This document shows positions 31,701 to 43,629 of a stretch of DNA of 64,000 nucleotides, piece by piece. The first letter of the stretch is position 1; each line of letters begins with the position of its first letter. Made by a program: the position numbers and the translations under genes. Under the pieces are notes generated by a model. The model ran no database searches and was not told where the DNA came from. It saw only the letters and a program-made list of their open reading frames with translations. Source of the stretch: Chondrosia reniformis (taxonomy: Eukaryota; Porifera; Demospongiae; Chondrillida; Chondrillidae); NCBI GenBank assembly GCA_947172415.1, contig OX359190.1:8060001-8124000 (forward strand), written 5' to 3'.

Positions 31701-34700
31701 TTATATTGTAATTTCATCCTTTGAAATCTTAGTGAATCTTATTTTTAATGCATACAAACTGCTGATACACTTTTTATGAATTCTTAATTAGACAATACTG
31801 AAGTAAAATGTTTTATCTGCATTCTTTGCAATATTAGATTATTTAGATACAAATGAAGATTTAGACAATACTTCTGTGGTACTTTGCAATTCTTACCCCT
31901 TAAAGAATAATGCTGGATGCTATATCTTATAGATGTCATGCATAAAGCCTTATAACTATATCGACCAGGTTGTTTTTTTTCAATGGGATAGGCTACAAGG
32001 TTAAATCTTGGCTTCTGCCTGTGTTAAAGGATGTCATTGTTTGGCCTTTGGCTCTCACATGCAGGTGATATGATTGACCACCACAGTTATATCCTGTGAC
32101 ACTCAGAAACCAGGGTTAACCTATACGTATACACACTAAAAGCATTTTGTTTTTTTTTGGTGAATATATATATTATGTATGCATGGAAAAGGGAGTTAAT
32201 TGCAATTTGCCGTGCAAAGGCTAGGGTGATAAGCAAAAATAATCACTGGAAGATATTACACCAAACCAGCCAAGTGACCGAAGTCTACTCTTGGCTGGGG
32301 GACCGAAGTCCAAAAAATGGCTGGAAGGCGATCACTGGTTGCCATTTTTAATAGGACTTCGGTCACCCAGCCAAGAGTAGACTTCGGTCACTTGGCTGGT
32401 TTGGCGTAATATCTTCCAGTGATTATTTTTACTTATATATATGTATGCATGTATACCAAACAATTGAGCTCACATGTTGTAATTACAAGTTGCTGATAAA
32501 TACCAGAGGAAACATCTAATAAAAAAGAACTACATTTTTACAAGACATCAGTAATAGGTATATGCATGGATATTACAAAAGGAGCTAGATTATTTAGATA
32601 CAAATGAAGATTTAGACAATACTTCTGTGGTACTTTGCAATTCTTACCCCTTCTAGATCTTCTGCTGTCTGGTTGATGAGAAGACTCTGGTAGAACACCT
32701 GAAAAGGTATACAAAGGGAAGGCAAATAATTGAATCCAATTAAATTGCATTGCCACCCTACTGCAAAGTAGTGAAGTAGATTAATGACAGTGCCTGTCAA
32801 TGGTGAAGCTTGCCCTTGCTCAAAGATAACGAACAGCCTGCAGATCTCTCCCGCGCCCAATGCCCCGTCTGCCTCCTGGCTATGCCATTAATGGCAGCGG
32901 GGCTCATCTGTGTGCACGATTTGGTAGGAGACTGTTACCCAGGCTCCTGACAACCGCCATCCTTGCTCCTCTTGGAAGACGGCAAAAGAGTAGTCTGACT
33001 TGCCTGTTCTGAGAACTCCATCGCAGAATCAAATGACAAAACTCTTCAGGCCCTGAAGGACAAACATCTACAACTCCACCCCGACTCTAGTCTCCCTCCT
33101 GCTCCTGTTGAGGGACAAGCTATCCAGGCGTCTTCTGAAGAAGTGGCAAGGACTATCCAGCCCTTTCCTTGTGGCTCGGCAGGTGGTCCTGATGGTCTGT
33201 GCCCCCAACATCTGAAAGGCATGACAGGAGTTATGGGGGAGGGAGTGGCCCTCAATTGTTGAGAGCACTCACTTCTCTTTGGGATGGTACATCCTTCAAC
33301 CTTTTTGAGCGTTTAGAAACACAGTTTGGTTTTGCTTCTTGGTCAAATGTTTCGACCCCAGGGGTCTTCTTCAGTGATTTAAAGTTGAAGGATGTACTAT
33401 CCCAAAGATAAGTTCGATGTAGTTAGAAGGAATCCTTATTCTCACTTCATTCATCAATTTGGTCCAGGATGGCAAAGTCTCACCCAGTGTACATCCCTTC
33501 TTTTTGGAGCTTCTTCAATAGTTCTGGGGAAGAGAGATGGTGGAGTGAGGTTGATTGCTGTTGGCTGCACCCATAGTCGTCTGGTGGCTAAATGCGTTGG
33601 AAACAGTGTCATGCAGGCAATGGGAAAGCTCTTAGGACCAACTGGGTTTTATGGCATCCCACAGGGAGCCGAAGCAGTAGTCCATGCCATCCGAATTTAT
33701 CTTGACAACCTGCCACAAAAGCATCTCATACTGAAGCTGGACTTTAGTTTAACGTTTTAACTGCATCCACCTCAGAAAGGGGTTCAACAGGGTGACCCTT
33801 GCAGTTCTGCCTTACCATTCATGGCATGTTGAAGCAATTGAAATGTGAATTTGGAGTATTTTACTTAGATGATGGCACCTTAGGAGACAGCCTGGATGAA
33901 GTCCTCAGTGATGTGCAGATGGTGGAGCGAGTTGCAGGTGACATGGGCCTCCAGCTGAATCATGGAAAGTCAGAGATCATCTGTGATGACCCTACCATGA
34001 GAGAGTCAATGCTCTTAGCCTTCCCTGACTTATTTGCAAGTCCATGCCACCCTTCTGGACTCACCCATTGGTAATTTGGTTGGAGGAATCAAAAACATCA
34101 TCGGAGCTAAAAGAGCAACCTCGGCAGTGATGGGGGCTTCGGTTGATGCCTTTTGCCTTCTTTGCTTAGGGGCCAAGTTGTGCCAACCATACAAGTGCCA
34201 ACACTGCCATGCTCAAGTGAACCACCAGGGTCTCCATGGGCTAAGTTGTCGCAAGAGCCAGGGCAGACACCCCATCATGCTGCGCCATCAATGATATCAT
34301 CAAGAGATCATTAACATTAGCTGGGTTGCCCTAGCTCTCACCTGGAGCCAACCAGCATCTGCTTACTTGTTAAATGGGAAGTGGCCTGATGGAGCCACAA
34401 TCATGCCTTGGAAGGTCCTGGTGTGGAACGCAACCTACCGGATACCTTTGCCCCTTCCCACACCTCTTCCTCTTCAAGAAGTAGGAACAGTCACAGCTCA
34501 GGTGGAACAGAGCTATTGCAGTGTGCTGAACTGGAAGCAAGCCACCATTTTGTGACAGTGGCAATTCAAACAACAGATGTCTTTGGCCCAGAGACCTTCC
34601 AGTTCCTCTGCAAACTTGAACACTGCCTCAAGTCAGAGACAGGGGAGCTACGTTCCCTTCACTTCCTTCTCCAATTAAGGGATCCCTGTAGCTGTGCAAT

Positions 34701-37700
34701 GCTGCTGTGGTGCTGGGCACCATCAAGGACAATCACAATGATTACCATGTTTATAATTTATAAGTTGTTCTTTAAAGTTGAAGAACGATATAGTTAATTT
34801 AAGCTTCACAAAAACTGCCATTTACAAAATACAGTAGATGCACGTATTTACAGAACATATATATTATATCTATCATGCAATCTATCAGACAAGCATAACA
34901 AACAATTGCGAAGTAAGAATGAAACTACATAGATTTCTTCATTCTTAAGGCTGTGCAAATATAATTAGATACATGATCATCATGCATGTGTAATATATAA
35001 ATATAAACACTGATTCTAGCTAACTTTCACATAAAGAAGTTATTACATTTACCTGAATGAATGACTAAATCCTCAATTGATGTGCTCTGTGATAACCTCT
35101 CAAATACATTAAATAGTGGACTCTTCTGTGAAGATGTCCTCTCATGATAACCTACAGAAGTCTAAATGCCCCAGGTTAATCATTTCTATTTCAATTTGCA
35201 TTATATATATGTATGTACACTGATACTATACACAAAAAGCTGTATGTATAATAGTAGATGTACGTACGTATATTAAAGACAGCACTTTTACTACATTATA
35301 AGTATAAAAGCACATCATTAATTTTATTTATAAAATATATAATCTAAGACAATCCCTTTTATTCCCTCCATAACTTATTAAAACCACCCACACCAATTTT
35401 ATGACTTAGTCTAATTAAATTAAATAATAAGCCAAACTGGCTGGCCAGTTTATGTACTGATAATCACTTTGATGACACAAATGCCAAATTATAGTATCAG
35501 AGGCTATTTTGGGAAAAAGTGATTTCAGTATTGTAATAATAAGGTGAGAGCTAAAATATTTGGCTGTCAACCTTATGATTTAATAATTTACAAAGTCCAT
35601 TTTACTTAGGTGACGTGTATTATGTAATAGTAGTAAAATCCAGTGGCATAAATTATCATTGTTTGATGTTAAAGTAGCTAGTATGCTACAGTTCACAAAT
35701 ATACACTATTAGGTAGCATGGTTACAAATAAGTGTACAGTACAATGATTAATTACGCAACTATAGGAAATAATGTATTATGACCTGGTCTTATATTCATG
35801 ATATAAGCTTGACCTTGAGGTCTGGTCTCATATACCTCGTTCAAGAGTATTCTAGATCAGGTGGGCTTTTGATCGAATCTTATTGGTTAATAATTACGCT
35901 GTTTCCATTTGGCCATGTTTTAGCTTTTACGTCGTCTATACGGGCAATTACAGTCAGAAGAAAATGGCATTGACAGGTCCGTATATCAAACCTTTTGAAT
36001 CGTCTTTATAGAAGAACCAAGAAGGTAAACATCGTTTAGAGATTGTACTATACATTATATATGTAAGGAGGTCTATACCCTCAATATCGGACCTCGGTAA
36101 ATATGTTTAGGATATAAACCTCCTTACCGTACTATACAGTGCAATTATGTATAATGTAAATGTAATTGTATAACATACTCCCAATAGCTTGATCTCTTTC
36201 AGGGACACTTTTTTCACATGCCTATTCTCTGCCAAACCAGTGCAGAATGCCTTTACTAAATCAACGGTCATCTTCCAAAGCTTGATTTCAATGCTAGAGA
36301 CTTTAGCTTTACTAACAGCTGCTACAACATCAGAGAGCTTTTCTTTTGGAACTGAATTCCTCTTAAATAGTGTGAAAAATTTAAGAATCTTTTACAGGGT
36401 TTCATTTCCATTTTAAACATTTCAAATTTAAATATTTGTATAATAATGTGCAATATAAATAATATATATATATAATACCAAATTTAAATCTTATGCAATC
36501 ACACACATATGTACATGACAAAATAATTAATAAGAAATATTGTTATATTAATCCTATATTACAGAAAGTGTAATAATTATAGTGAATGCTAACCCAATTT
36601 GATTCCCCTCTGATAATAAGCTCATCCAACACTCTATCTCTAGAGCTCAGGGAATGTAAAACTGGCAGAGGGTCAACGTTTTGAAGGGTAAGCTTCTTCA
36701 ACAGAGGCATTTCTAGGACAGGTGCGACAGCTTCTCCTTTGCATGCTGCAGACAGGAAAATGATTTTGAAAGAGTTACAAACTAAAAACTACATATACAT
36801 GCATACAGTGCAAGTTATACAATAGTATATACGTACAGCAACATAAATTCTTTAGATAGAATAATTAATGTTTCAATTCATCCTTCAGGTTGGCTGTTGC
36901 TCAATAATCTCAGTATCATATTATGATTGCAACAAAATTTAATACTCCCTATCATTTCAGAATAAGGCTTTAGATGTCTAAGTACAGAACAAAGAATATT
37001 ATAACCACATTATTAAACTCACTTGCTATACATGTAGATTCCATTATGAAGATAATTGCAAGCATAAATGAAAAATATGAAAGAAGATATATATGTTAAT
37101 TATTAGGTGAAAACTTCATGGCAAATAGGAAATCGAAGACACTAAATAAGAAGTTTTGTACTACAGTATGATGCTATAGCATAGGTACATACGTATATAT
37201 ACATGTACATAATTTATCAATCCATTGTATATACATTGTAACCTGAATAATCCGCCACAATTCATTCAAGCACTTTTTTGGTGGATTATTGAGTTTGGCA
37301 GATTAACCAAAAATATATATTATGCAATAATATTTATAGCCAGCTAAATAAAACGATAAACGATATTTGCTCCTGCGTTGCCGTCGAATTCTTCCTCTTA
37401 TAGTCACATATTGTTTCTTCTGGAAGATTGTCAAGTCAGTTCTGGAACACTTAGAGGCTATTTCTTAGATCTACCAGTACCTCGTATACTTCTAGTATGC
37501 AAATGAATTCGTTCTATACAAATTAGGCGGTTTGTCGTATTAAGCAGGGGCGGATTATCCTGGTGATACTGTACAACTATATGAAACTGTATATATGTAT
37601 ATACACATGACCAGTATATATAATAAGAATGTAACTAATTGGTATACATATTATATATTCTGTGATCAATGGATACTAAGATATATATCCATGTCTTGTG

Positions 37701-40700
37701 ATATATATTTATACATTATACTTTTATGGGCACGTGGTTTTTGAAAATTAAAAGTGGTAATTATAATAATTACGTTTTTGAAAATATGGGAAAACCTTAC
37801 TTGTAACACTAAGGATTTCAACTGATTTGTTTAATGAAAAGTATTCAAAAAGTCTAGTTAAATTGCTGTGTACAGAGAGTTCTTTTAGAGAACTACTGCT
37901 CCTTACTACATCTTTTAGCAGGACACAATCTGGAGCCTAAATTAAAATATAGAAATTATTATTTATATGCAACATATTGGTATATAATAATGCATAAATT
38001 AAGCACCCTTGTAATGTGGACACCTTGGAGGGCATGGCAGGAGATATGTGAGAGCCGTACAAGCTATATCTATACACACAGACCTTTAATTACTGGGGCA
38101 ATGCATACTGAAAATAACATACAACAACATACGTAGATAAAACGAAGACATATCTAGAGCCCGTCAGCAGTGTTCCTCCAAAGTGTCTGTAGCGAGATCA
38201 TTCGGTAAACGTCTGAGTTCTCCAGCTGCAGATGTTGATACCATGTTCACAAAAGGAGTCAATCTTCAGGCACACTCGGGGCTTCGCAAAAATGTCGCTA
38301 AAATCCCCACTTGAGGGGCATTCATGAAATATACGTCCCGCGAAAATTTGAACACATACGGTACTACATATATGTATACTTCTAATGCCAAATAAATATA
38401 CGTATATGCTGCAGCAGTCAAATAAAATTCATGATGCCCTCTATATACTCATGCATGGTAATTCTTACCAATTTTAGCATACAGCAGTAAAATAATGCAT
38501 TACCTTACCTCATATGGAGATGTTCCAATATCAAGTTTTAGTTTCTCCAACTTCTTCAGTGAGAATAATACACTGAGTGCTTCTGGAGAAGCTTCCGTTG
38601 AAAGATTTACTTCTCTTAAGAGACTTTTCAGTGAAAACAATGCCTTTGCATCTATATAAAATTAAACAAAGGACAGGAAAGGGATTATTATTACATAATA
38701 TATTAAGCATTAATGTATATATTAAGCATGTGTGTATATATGTCAAAATCAAGTTATTTATATATAGGGGATATTTCTAACACACTACGTATACACTGAT
38801 AAAATATGAGTTTAAGAGTTTTATGTAATAATAATGTATATCTACTTCAGCCTTGTAAATATATATATATATATATATATATTTCCGCTATATAATAGTC
38901 CTCGTCAAAAAGTTTTAACTGTTTTACTCATGCAGTCCAGGATCAATATGGCTAAAAATTAAAGAAATGCTTGAAATTTGCTTCAGTGACTAAAAAAGCC
39001 ACCGATAACAAAGAAAATGAAGGCCATTTCCTTTGAGGAGCCATATTTGTTCAGCAACACACACAACATATGTGTGATTGGTTTACATTATATTATTTTA
39101 ACATCAAACAGGCTGGTGGAGGTGGTATTATGAGGTGGCAGAGTATGTGTGTACTTTTTCTGGGCAAATAAAATCTGTCCTTTTAACTGGCAACTGGTGA
39201 CCACCTCAATCCCAGTCATTCAAGATGACTAAAATCATCAAAGAACTATCCACAGAGAGTTGTTTTACTTATATGGTTTATGTTATACGTATGTACTTTT
39301 TGCATTTAATAATTGAAACACTAATGACCTCATCTTACAGGCAGAAAGTTTGAGTGAGACTGAGCACTCATAAAATATACGTACATTGAATATTCATCCC
39401 ACATTTACATACTATATAGCATTTGCAAAACATTTTTTCCTGTTTCAATGTATTATTATGAAGATCATTATTTTAATCTTGCACTTGTAACAAAATTTAC
39501 CTTTTAGTGTCAATTTCTGGCCAATGTTGCATTCCCATAGTGTCTGAAGTTCCGTGTTGCTAGTAAGGACATCAACTAGCTGATTAGGGGTGAAAGTAAC
39601 CCTGCCGGAGAAATTCAAGCTTTCTAGATGGGTGCAAAGGGCGAGGCAGTATGACACAACCATTGTGTCAAACGGAGAGAGCCTATCATCAAATGTGAGG
39701 GAATTGCTTAAATGTTTCATCACATTTTTTGCCATGGAATCATGCTGTGCCTCATAGAGCATATGAAATAGAAATAAAAGCCGAGGATCATCTCCAGTTG
39801 CTTGGCTCGGAAGCTTTTTGATAGAATTGTGATCGGCTTCAAGGGGTATTATGTAATCAATCACTCCCTCGCAGGTCAGGCGAGTGAGACCTGCGTAGAA
39901 TCGCAACATTACAGCAAATGATGGATCCCAAATGTGCTCCTTCCAAAAAGACAGCTGCTCATCCTGGGGCAACCGCTGGAGATGATGGGCAGCAAAGAAC
40001 TCTTGCAAGGTGGCATGAGAAAAGTTGAAGGTGTAGGTGGAGGTAAATGCCACTGTGCCTGCATGAACGTGCAGAAGGCCTTTAAAGAAGGAATCCACTG
40101 CTTTTCTTTCAAAACTAGGAAAGATTTTGCAAATTTCTTTCTCCTGAAATATGAATGATTGTGGAGTAGAAGTGAGACCCTTATATGCAAGCTCACCTAA
40201 TGAGGCAACTAGATGCACAGCTTCCTTTGACTGATAAGTGAATACGGAATCAATAAATTGATCCTTTCCATCCCTACTGCACTCCCTAGCATATAATTGG
40301 GTAGTATACAAGTTGTAACACTCTGTTATTGTGTTAGGAAAGACTGAAGCAGAAGGATCAAAGATTGAACAAAATATGTAGAGATTCATCGGAATATAAG
40401 CTCCTGTCATGAGATCAGGTCGCTGCTTCAATATGGATAGCATGCCTTCTGCCGTGGATGGATCTTCTTTGAAGAACTCCTTTACATATGATTCAATTGC
40501 CTCTGTGCAGAATCCCTGGACTTCATAGAAATTAGCTGGAAAATGTTTAAGATCGGGGCACACTCCAGGACGGCTGGAGAGGATGATGGAAGATTCTGCC
40601 AATATTTCCCTATTTAAAAGCTTAAACAAAATGGAATTGGAGCTTTCCCTCACAAGATTCTTTGCTTCATCGGCACCATCAAATATAAAGAGTACTTCCT

Positions 40701-43625
40701 TCCCTTTTGTTTCTACAAGCCACTTGACAATTGCATCAGTGTGGATTAATGAATCTTGAGTTGCATAATATCTCAGGAGGCTTCTTAGATCAGTGGCATT
40801 GGCTACAGCTTCATCACGTAATGGGAAGAACAGTACTAAAGGGAAATTCCTCGCTTCTTTTGAAAGGGCTACCTGTTGACAAAAATGTCTTAATAAGGTA
40901 GTTTTTCCCATTCCCGGTTGGCCAGAAAGAAAACATAATCTGTTTCTTAATATATCAAAATGGCGATTATTGCTAGAAAAAGCTTTCAAGAGATCCTCAA
41001 CATTTGAGTGCCTATAAAACTCTGCTAGTGGTCCACAATCATGAAAGTGATCCAGAGATTTACGTTGATCTTTAATTTTCTTTTTAGCTGATGGATTGCT
41101 TGAAATTACAGCTAATCTGATATAATCAATATCCTTCAACCTCTCACTTAGTTTAAACTTTTTATAACGGCTGTACACATGGCTTCTCAGCTCAAATACA
41201 GAATTCTATATATGGAATAAATACAACCCATTCATTTAGGAAATGAATTATAATCATATAAGAAAAAATATGTATATACTTAATAGAAATTGTATATGTG
41301 CAAAATAATTAGGAAACACAATTCACTTGATAAACACATTTATATATGTGTGTGTAAATCCATTTTGTTGCCTATCAACTGTTAAATTTGGAAATTCTTA
41401 TTAGTAGGCAATATCATGCATCACAATTCAGAAACGTGTATTAACTTACTAGGAATGCACTTGAAGATGGATTTTGAGAAGCTATTTTCTTTCTTTTTGA
41501 TATACCTACGTATATAGACAATGTTCAATGATAAATATATGTTTTGTTCATAATTATTATTACTGATAAATACCATTGAGTCAAAATGTTCGACCCTAAT
41601 GAAAAAGCTGATACTGACACAGTATAATCATCGACTAATCAAATCGATTGCAACAAATTTATACTCCATGTTATACGTATATCAGGGATATATATATTAT
41701 ATATATAGAAAAAGGTACATATAAAATCTAATATACCATAAATCTATAAGTGCCGTCACAATAAGAATTAAAAGTGAGTATTATTTAAACCGCTTTTAAA
41801 ATGGCAGGTGTAATATCTTGTCTCTGATAAGTATAATACCTTCAAAATGTTTCAAAATATTCTCTGCTTCAGGTCTACAGTCACTGTCTACTAATGCATC
41901 ATGAAGTGTCTGAAGAGTTCTAGATTTTTCTCCTGTGCCATGTGACCCTCTCAACCATAAACCAAAGACAGTCAGCAGACGATCATGATTCTTCCTGTTT
42001 TCACTCTCAATTGCCTCCATCTTGTTGTAAGACAAACCAAGAGCAGTAGCTATCTTCTTCCATTTGTGTGGAACTTCATCAATAATGTGTTGCTTGAGGA
42101 CATCCATGTGATCTTTATCACTGAGAAATACACTATACAGACAATGTATTATAGAGAGAATATTCAGTGATGTATAGTAATGTTGTAAATACTCTATATG
42201 CATGTGTCTGTATTCTTTATTAATCCAATGAATTAGATATAGAATGGGAAAGCAAAACTGCCCCACATCAATTGTTTAATTAAATTTATAAGTGGTATAG
42301 ACCAACATTTCCACAACAAATACAAAGCAAATGAAAAAGGTTTTATGTGTGATATTTACCTTAACTTAACAAATATCAATCCATTACATTTACATGCTTA
42401 ACAGTTGTAAATACTAAACAAACTATTACATATATTTGTACTATATATTTCTGTGGTCTTGTTTAAAATTAAAAACTCCCATACACTATTATTATTATGT
42501 AAAGAAGAATGAACCAATGCCAGATCTTAATAAGCTTTTTTCATGACATTAAATATTATTTATAACATTGTATTTACGTACATATTATACTTGCAAGTTT
42601 TATGATCTGAGATTGGTTAACACATATACGCAGCAATGTACATAAATAAAGTAAGCATGCCCACCTTATGGGTGATCCGCTAGAATTATCCATGTCTTTA
42701 GATGGTGTACCCTTGTCAGCTTTCACTGTCCCTATATTGAAGGCAATAGGCCTAGCATAACAAAAATTATCTAAAGATTTTCAAGAAATGAACTATTTTA
42801 AAAACAATTCTCATGCAAAGAACAGTCAAAAATACTCTAGTCAAAATGAATGTTCTTTGCGTGGGAATTGTTTTAATAATGTACATCAGTGATTCCTGGT
42901 GTGTGAGTTGGGGAATTTATACATTTCAATCAGCACATTCCACAGGTAAACCACAAAGAAAACATTGACATATGGGGGAATCTATACCAGCTGTAGGTGA
43001 AAACCATGACAAAAAATCTCTTTCTGTTCAATGGCATGCAAGACATATAATAACTCTAGTATATAGCTATAAGGAGAATACCCAATACCAGCCAAATGTT
43101 AAGCTCATACACTTTTCTGTCGTACTCCTATACCTAACACCTCCCTTCCCCTTATAAATTTGTAGATCCTCCACCCCTGTCATGGGTATACTCACCAGAT
43201 CGGAGAGAAGCCAGAAAAGAATCAATGCATTCTCCAAATTTGGCATTATTCTCATTACTAGTGTCATTTTTAAAACATTTGGCCACATTTTCTAGTACAT
43301 TAATCGATGGATTGCTTTCAAGGATTGCATAAAACGTCTCGTTTGCAGCGTTAACTTCATTCTTTAGTGAGATTCCAACAAGCTGCTCTCTATTGACGAC
43401 ATTCTGTCTATAAAGACTTGGACTGACTGAACGGACGTCGCATTTACCCACCAATTGGCTGTAGAGATTTTCTCTGAGAAATTTATCGACTTCGGGATCA
43501 TCTAGAAAGTTCAAAATGTGAATATATTCCTGTGGTCAGCTACAATGTACAGAGCCTGTACAATGATGCAGCTTTTCAATACACTTACCCACTACCGTCT
43601 TGTTTACTGAATGTTTTCCTCCCAT
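28257..43625 (-). CDS. NLR immune-type receptor: CARD-like, DEATH, NACHT, LRR
   Basis: This is a cytosolic NOD-like receptor read on the minus strand. Exons in transcript order: 43625-43589, 43501-43196, 42731-42665, 42120-41840, 41505-41450, 41205-39501, 38651-38509, 37936-37801, 36745-36594, 36361-36179, then 35151-35053, 28731-28577 and 28490-28257 (TGA). The first ten exons join with consistent GT-AG sites and phases to 1,022 codons. The join from 36179 to the 35 kb exon is unresolved: the best acceptor is one phase off, so an alternative acceptor (such as TCTTCACAG|AAG) or a missed small exon is needed. The start ATG (43623-43625) opens MGGKHSVNKTVV. NACHT-LRR proteins with DEATH or CARD-type adaptors are known to be expanded in sponges. 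A sensor of microbial or stress signals is inferred. Confidence 0.85.
28740..30560. other. NLR intron, AT-rich with decayed repeats
   Basis: No clear exon. Donor-like ACTCACCGTCTATAATGG at about 29650 and CTCACAGCACAAATC at about 29885 could mark tiny LRR linker exons on the minus strand but are not supportable alone. A decayed tRNA-like SINE lies at 28945-29030. 29385-29430 has another A-box-like tract (CGCTCAATTGGTAGAGT). Confidence 0.4.
30560..31845. repeat. Tandem repeats of about 330 bp, interrupted by a pogo-like element
   Basis: The segment starting CAAACTGCTGATACACTTTT occurs at about 30563, 30893 and 31753, with shared following sequence (AACTTACAGCCTAAAGTTAT, CATGTTGGAGACAAGTTCAG). 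The spacing between the second and third copies is larger by the length of the transposon 31075-31611, showing that the insertion came after the tandem duplication. Confidence 0.8.
31075..31611 (-). mobile_element. Non-autonomous pogo/Tigger-like element with a partial transposase ORF
   Basis: Inverted ends CAGTGAAAACTGGTTAACGA and TTAACCAGTTTTCACTG are flanked by TA on both sides. The minus strand 31217-31501 encodes about 94 residues containing LSKSEICKKYNIPNSTMSTF, the helix-turn-helix of pogo/CENP-B-type transposases (psq-like). The DDE catalytic domain is absent. The protein could still bind the element ends but not catalyse transposition. Confidence 0.85.
32160..32450. mobile_element. 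Fold-back MITE of the GACCGAAGTC family
   Basis: Left arm 32237-32310 and right arm 32360-32432 are near-perfect inverted repeats (AATCACTGGAAGATATTAC, GACCGAAGTCTACTCTTGGC). The loop holds GGCGATCACTGGTTGCCATT. Related fragments lie in the GPCR introns and at 30165-30240. Confidence 0.85.
32455..32850. other. NLR intron segment before the retroelement
   Basis: Positions 32590-32655 repeat 31845-31905 (ACAAATGAAGATTTAGACAA). Minus-strand open frames here have no recognised content. Confidence 0.4.
32860..34790 (+). mobile_element. Degenerate non-LTR retroelement with RT and restriction-like endonuclease remnants
   Basis: In several broken frames on the plus strand, antisense to the NLR, come a pre-RT motif (GSAGGPDGLCPQHLKGM, 33175-33225), RT motifs (RDGGVRLIAVGCTHSRLVAK, about 33535-33595; VFYLDDGTLGDSLDEVL, about 33857-33907; GLQLNHGKSEII), then CQHCH...HGLSCRKSQGRH and a PD-(D/E)xK-like WPDGATIMPWK and VWNATY region with DTFAPSH (34370-34480). 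The order RT then Cys/His cluster then nuclease fits restriction-like-endonuclease non-LTR elements. Frame changes and stops make it inactive. Confidence 0.8.
33272..33410. mobile_element. Small MITE inserted in the retroelement RT region
   Basis: Inverted ends TTTGGGATGGTACATCCTTC and GAAGGATGTACTATCCCAAA enclose about 100 bp. The RT open frame is interrupted here, so the MITE entered after the retroelement. Confidence 0.7.
34800..36178. other. NLR introns around the 35 kb LRR exon
   Basis: Apart from the exon at 35053-35151 I see only AT-rich sequence and a small hairpin element at about 36066-36128 (GTAAGGAGGT and ACCTCCTTAC ends). Confidence 0.5.
35053..35151 (-). CDS. NLR LRR exon, isolated between blocks
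   Basis: A CTTCTGTAG acceptor and TTCAG|GTAAAT donor enclose a 99-bp frame with QKSPLFNVFERLSQSTSIED and LVIHS, similar in pattern to the exon 37936-37801. It ends in phase 1, which fits the exon at 28731. Its 5' junction phase does not fit the upstream exon, so its true start may be internal. Confidence 0.55.
36179..38651 (-). CDS. NLR exons 7-10: leucine-rich repeats, first block
   Basis: Exons 38651-38509 (FSLKSLREVNLSTEASPEAL, LKKLEKLKLDI), 37936-37801 (SSSLKELSVHSNLTRLFEYF), 36745-36594 (MPLLKKLTLQNVDPLPVLHS) and 36361-36179 (VVAAVSKAKVSSIEIKLWKM) each hold one or two LxxLxL-type repeats. Each exon is a separate unit with a fixed phase (1-0, 0-1, 1-0, 0-0), which suits duplication as a cassette. 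The first two are duplicated at 53072-53911, and the last two have homologues at 28731-28257. Confidence 0.85.
37234..37574. mobile_element. MITE with CCTGAATAATCCGCC / GGCGGATTATCCTGG termini
   Basis: Imperfect inverted ends of about 24 bp (the right end reads ACAGTATCACCAGGATAATC on the reverse strand) surround 290 bp without coding capacity. It lies in the NLR intron between exons 37801 and 36745. Pogo/Tc1-like origin is inferred from the end sequence. Confidence 0.65.
38660..39500. other. NLR intron between NACHT and first LRR exon
   Basis: AT-rich with a (TA)n tract at about 38858-38882. Most of it (to about 39160) is duplicated at 53920-54360. Confidence 0.5.
39501..41205 (-). CDS. NLR exon 6: NACHT ATPase module with helical and winged-helix parts
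   Basis: A single exon of 568 codons. Walker A is GQPGMGKTTLL (about residue 344 of the protein), and Walker B is VLFIFDGADEA with the D-G-x-D-E form typical of NACHT. A sensor-1-like SSIILSSRPG follows, then the NACHT-associated helical region (MTGAYIPMNLYIFC) and a winged-helix region ending in FNFSHATLQEFFAAHHL, a motif common in animal NLRs. The tail LESLNFSGRVTFTPNQL begins the leucine-rich repeats. All key nucleotide-binding residues are present, so the ATPase looks functional. Confidence 0.93.
41840..42120 (-). CDS. NLR exon 4: DEATH domain
   Basis: About 94 residues with the DEATH signature: VPHKWKKIATALGLSYNKME (Trp and the A-x-x-L-G-L turn), then FGLWLRGSHGTGEKSRTLQT, followed by LHDALVDSDCRPEAENI. 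It would mediate homotypic binding to adaptors. It sits between the CARD-like domain and NACHT at about residues 138-231. Both splice junctions keep phase. Confidence 0.85.
43196..43625 (-). CDS. NLR exons 1-2: N-terminal CARD-like helical domain
   Basis: Exon 1 gives MGGKHSVNKTVV plus a split Asp codon. Exon 2 gives about 102 residues of helices: VDKFLRENLYSQLVGKCDVR, SLYRQNVVNREQLVGISLKN, then FYAILESNPSINVLENVAKC. The hydrophobic pattern and the element resembling the CARD helix 5-6 region fit a CARD-like death fold, but sequence similarity alone is weak. MGGKHS fits the N-myristoylation pattern M-G-x-x-x-S. Confidence 0.6.
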
Positions 43626-43629
43626 TCTA

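Noticed and set aside
39909..40196. Alternate-frame ORFs inside the NACHT exon on both strands
   Set aside because: They overlap the 568-codon NACHT frame, which has all the expected motifs.
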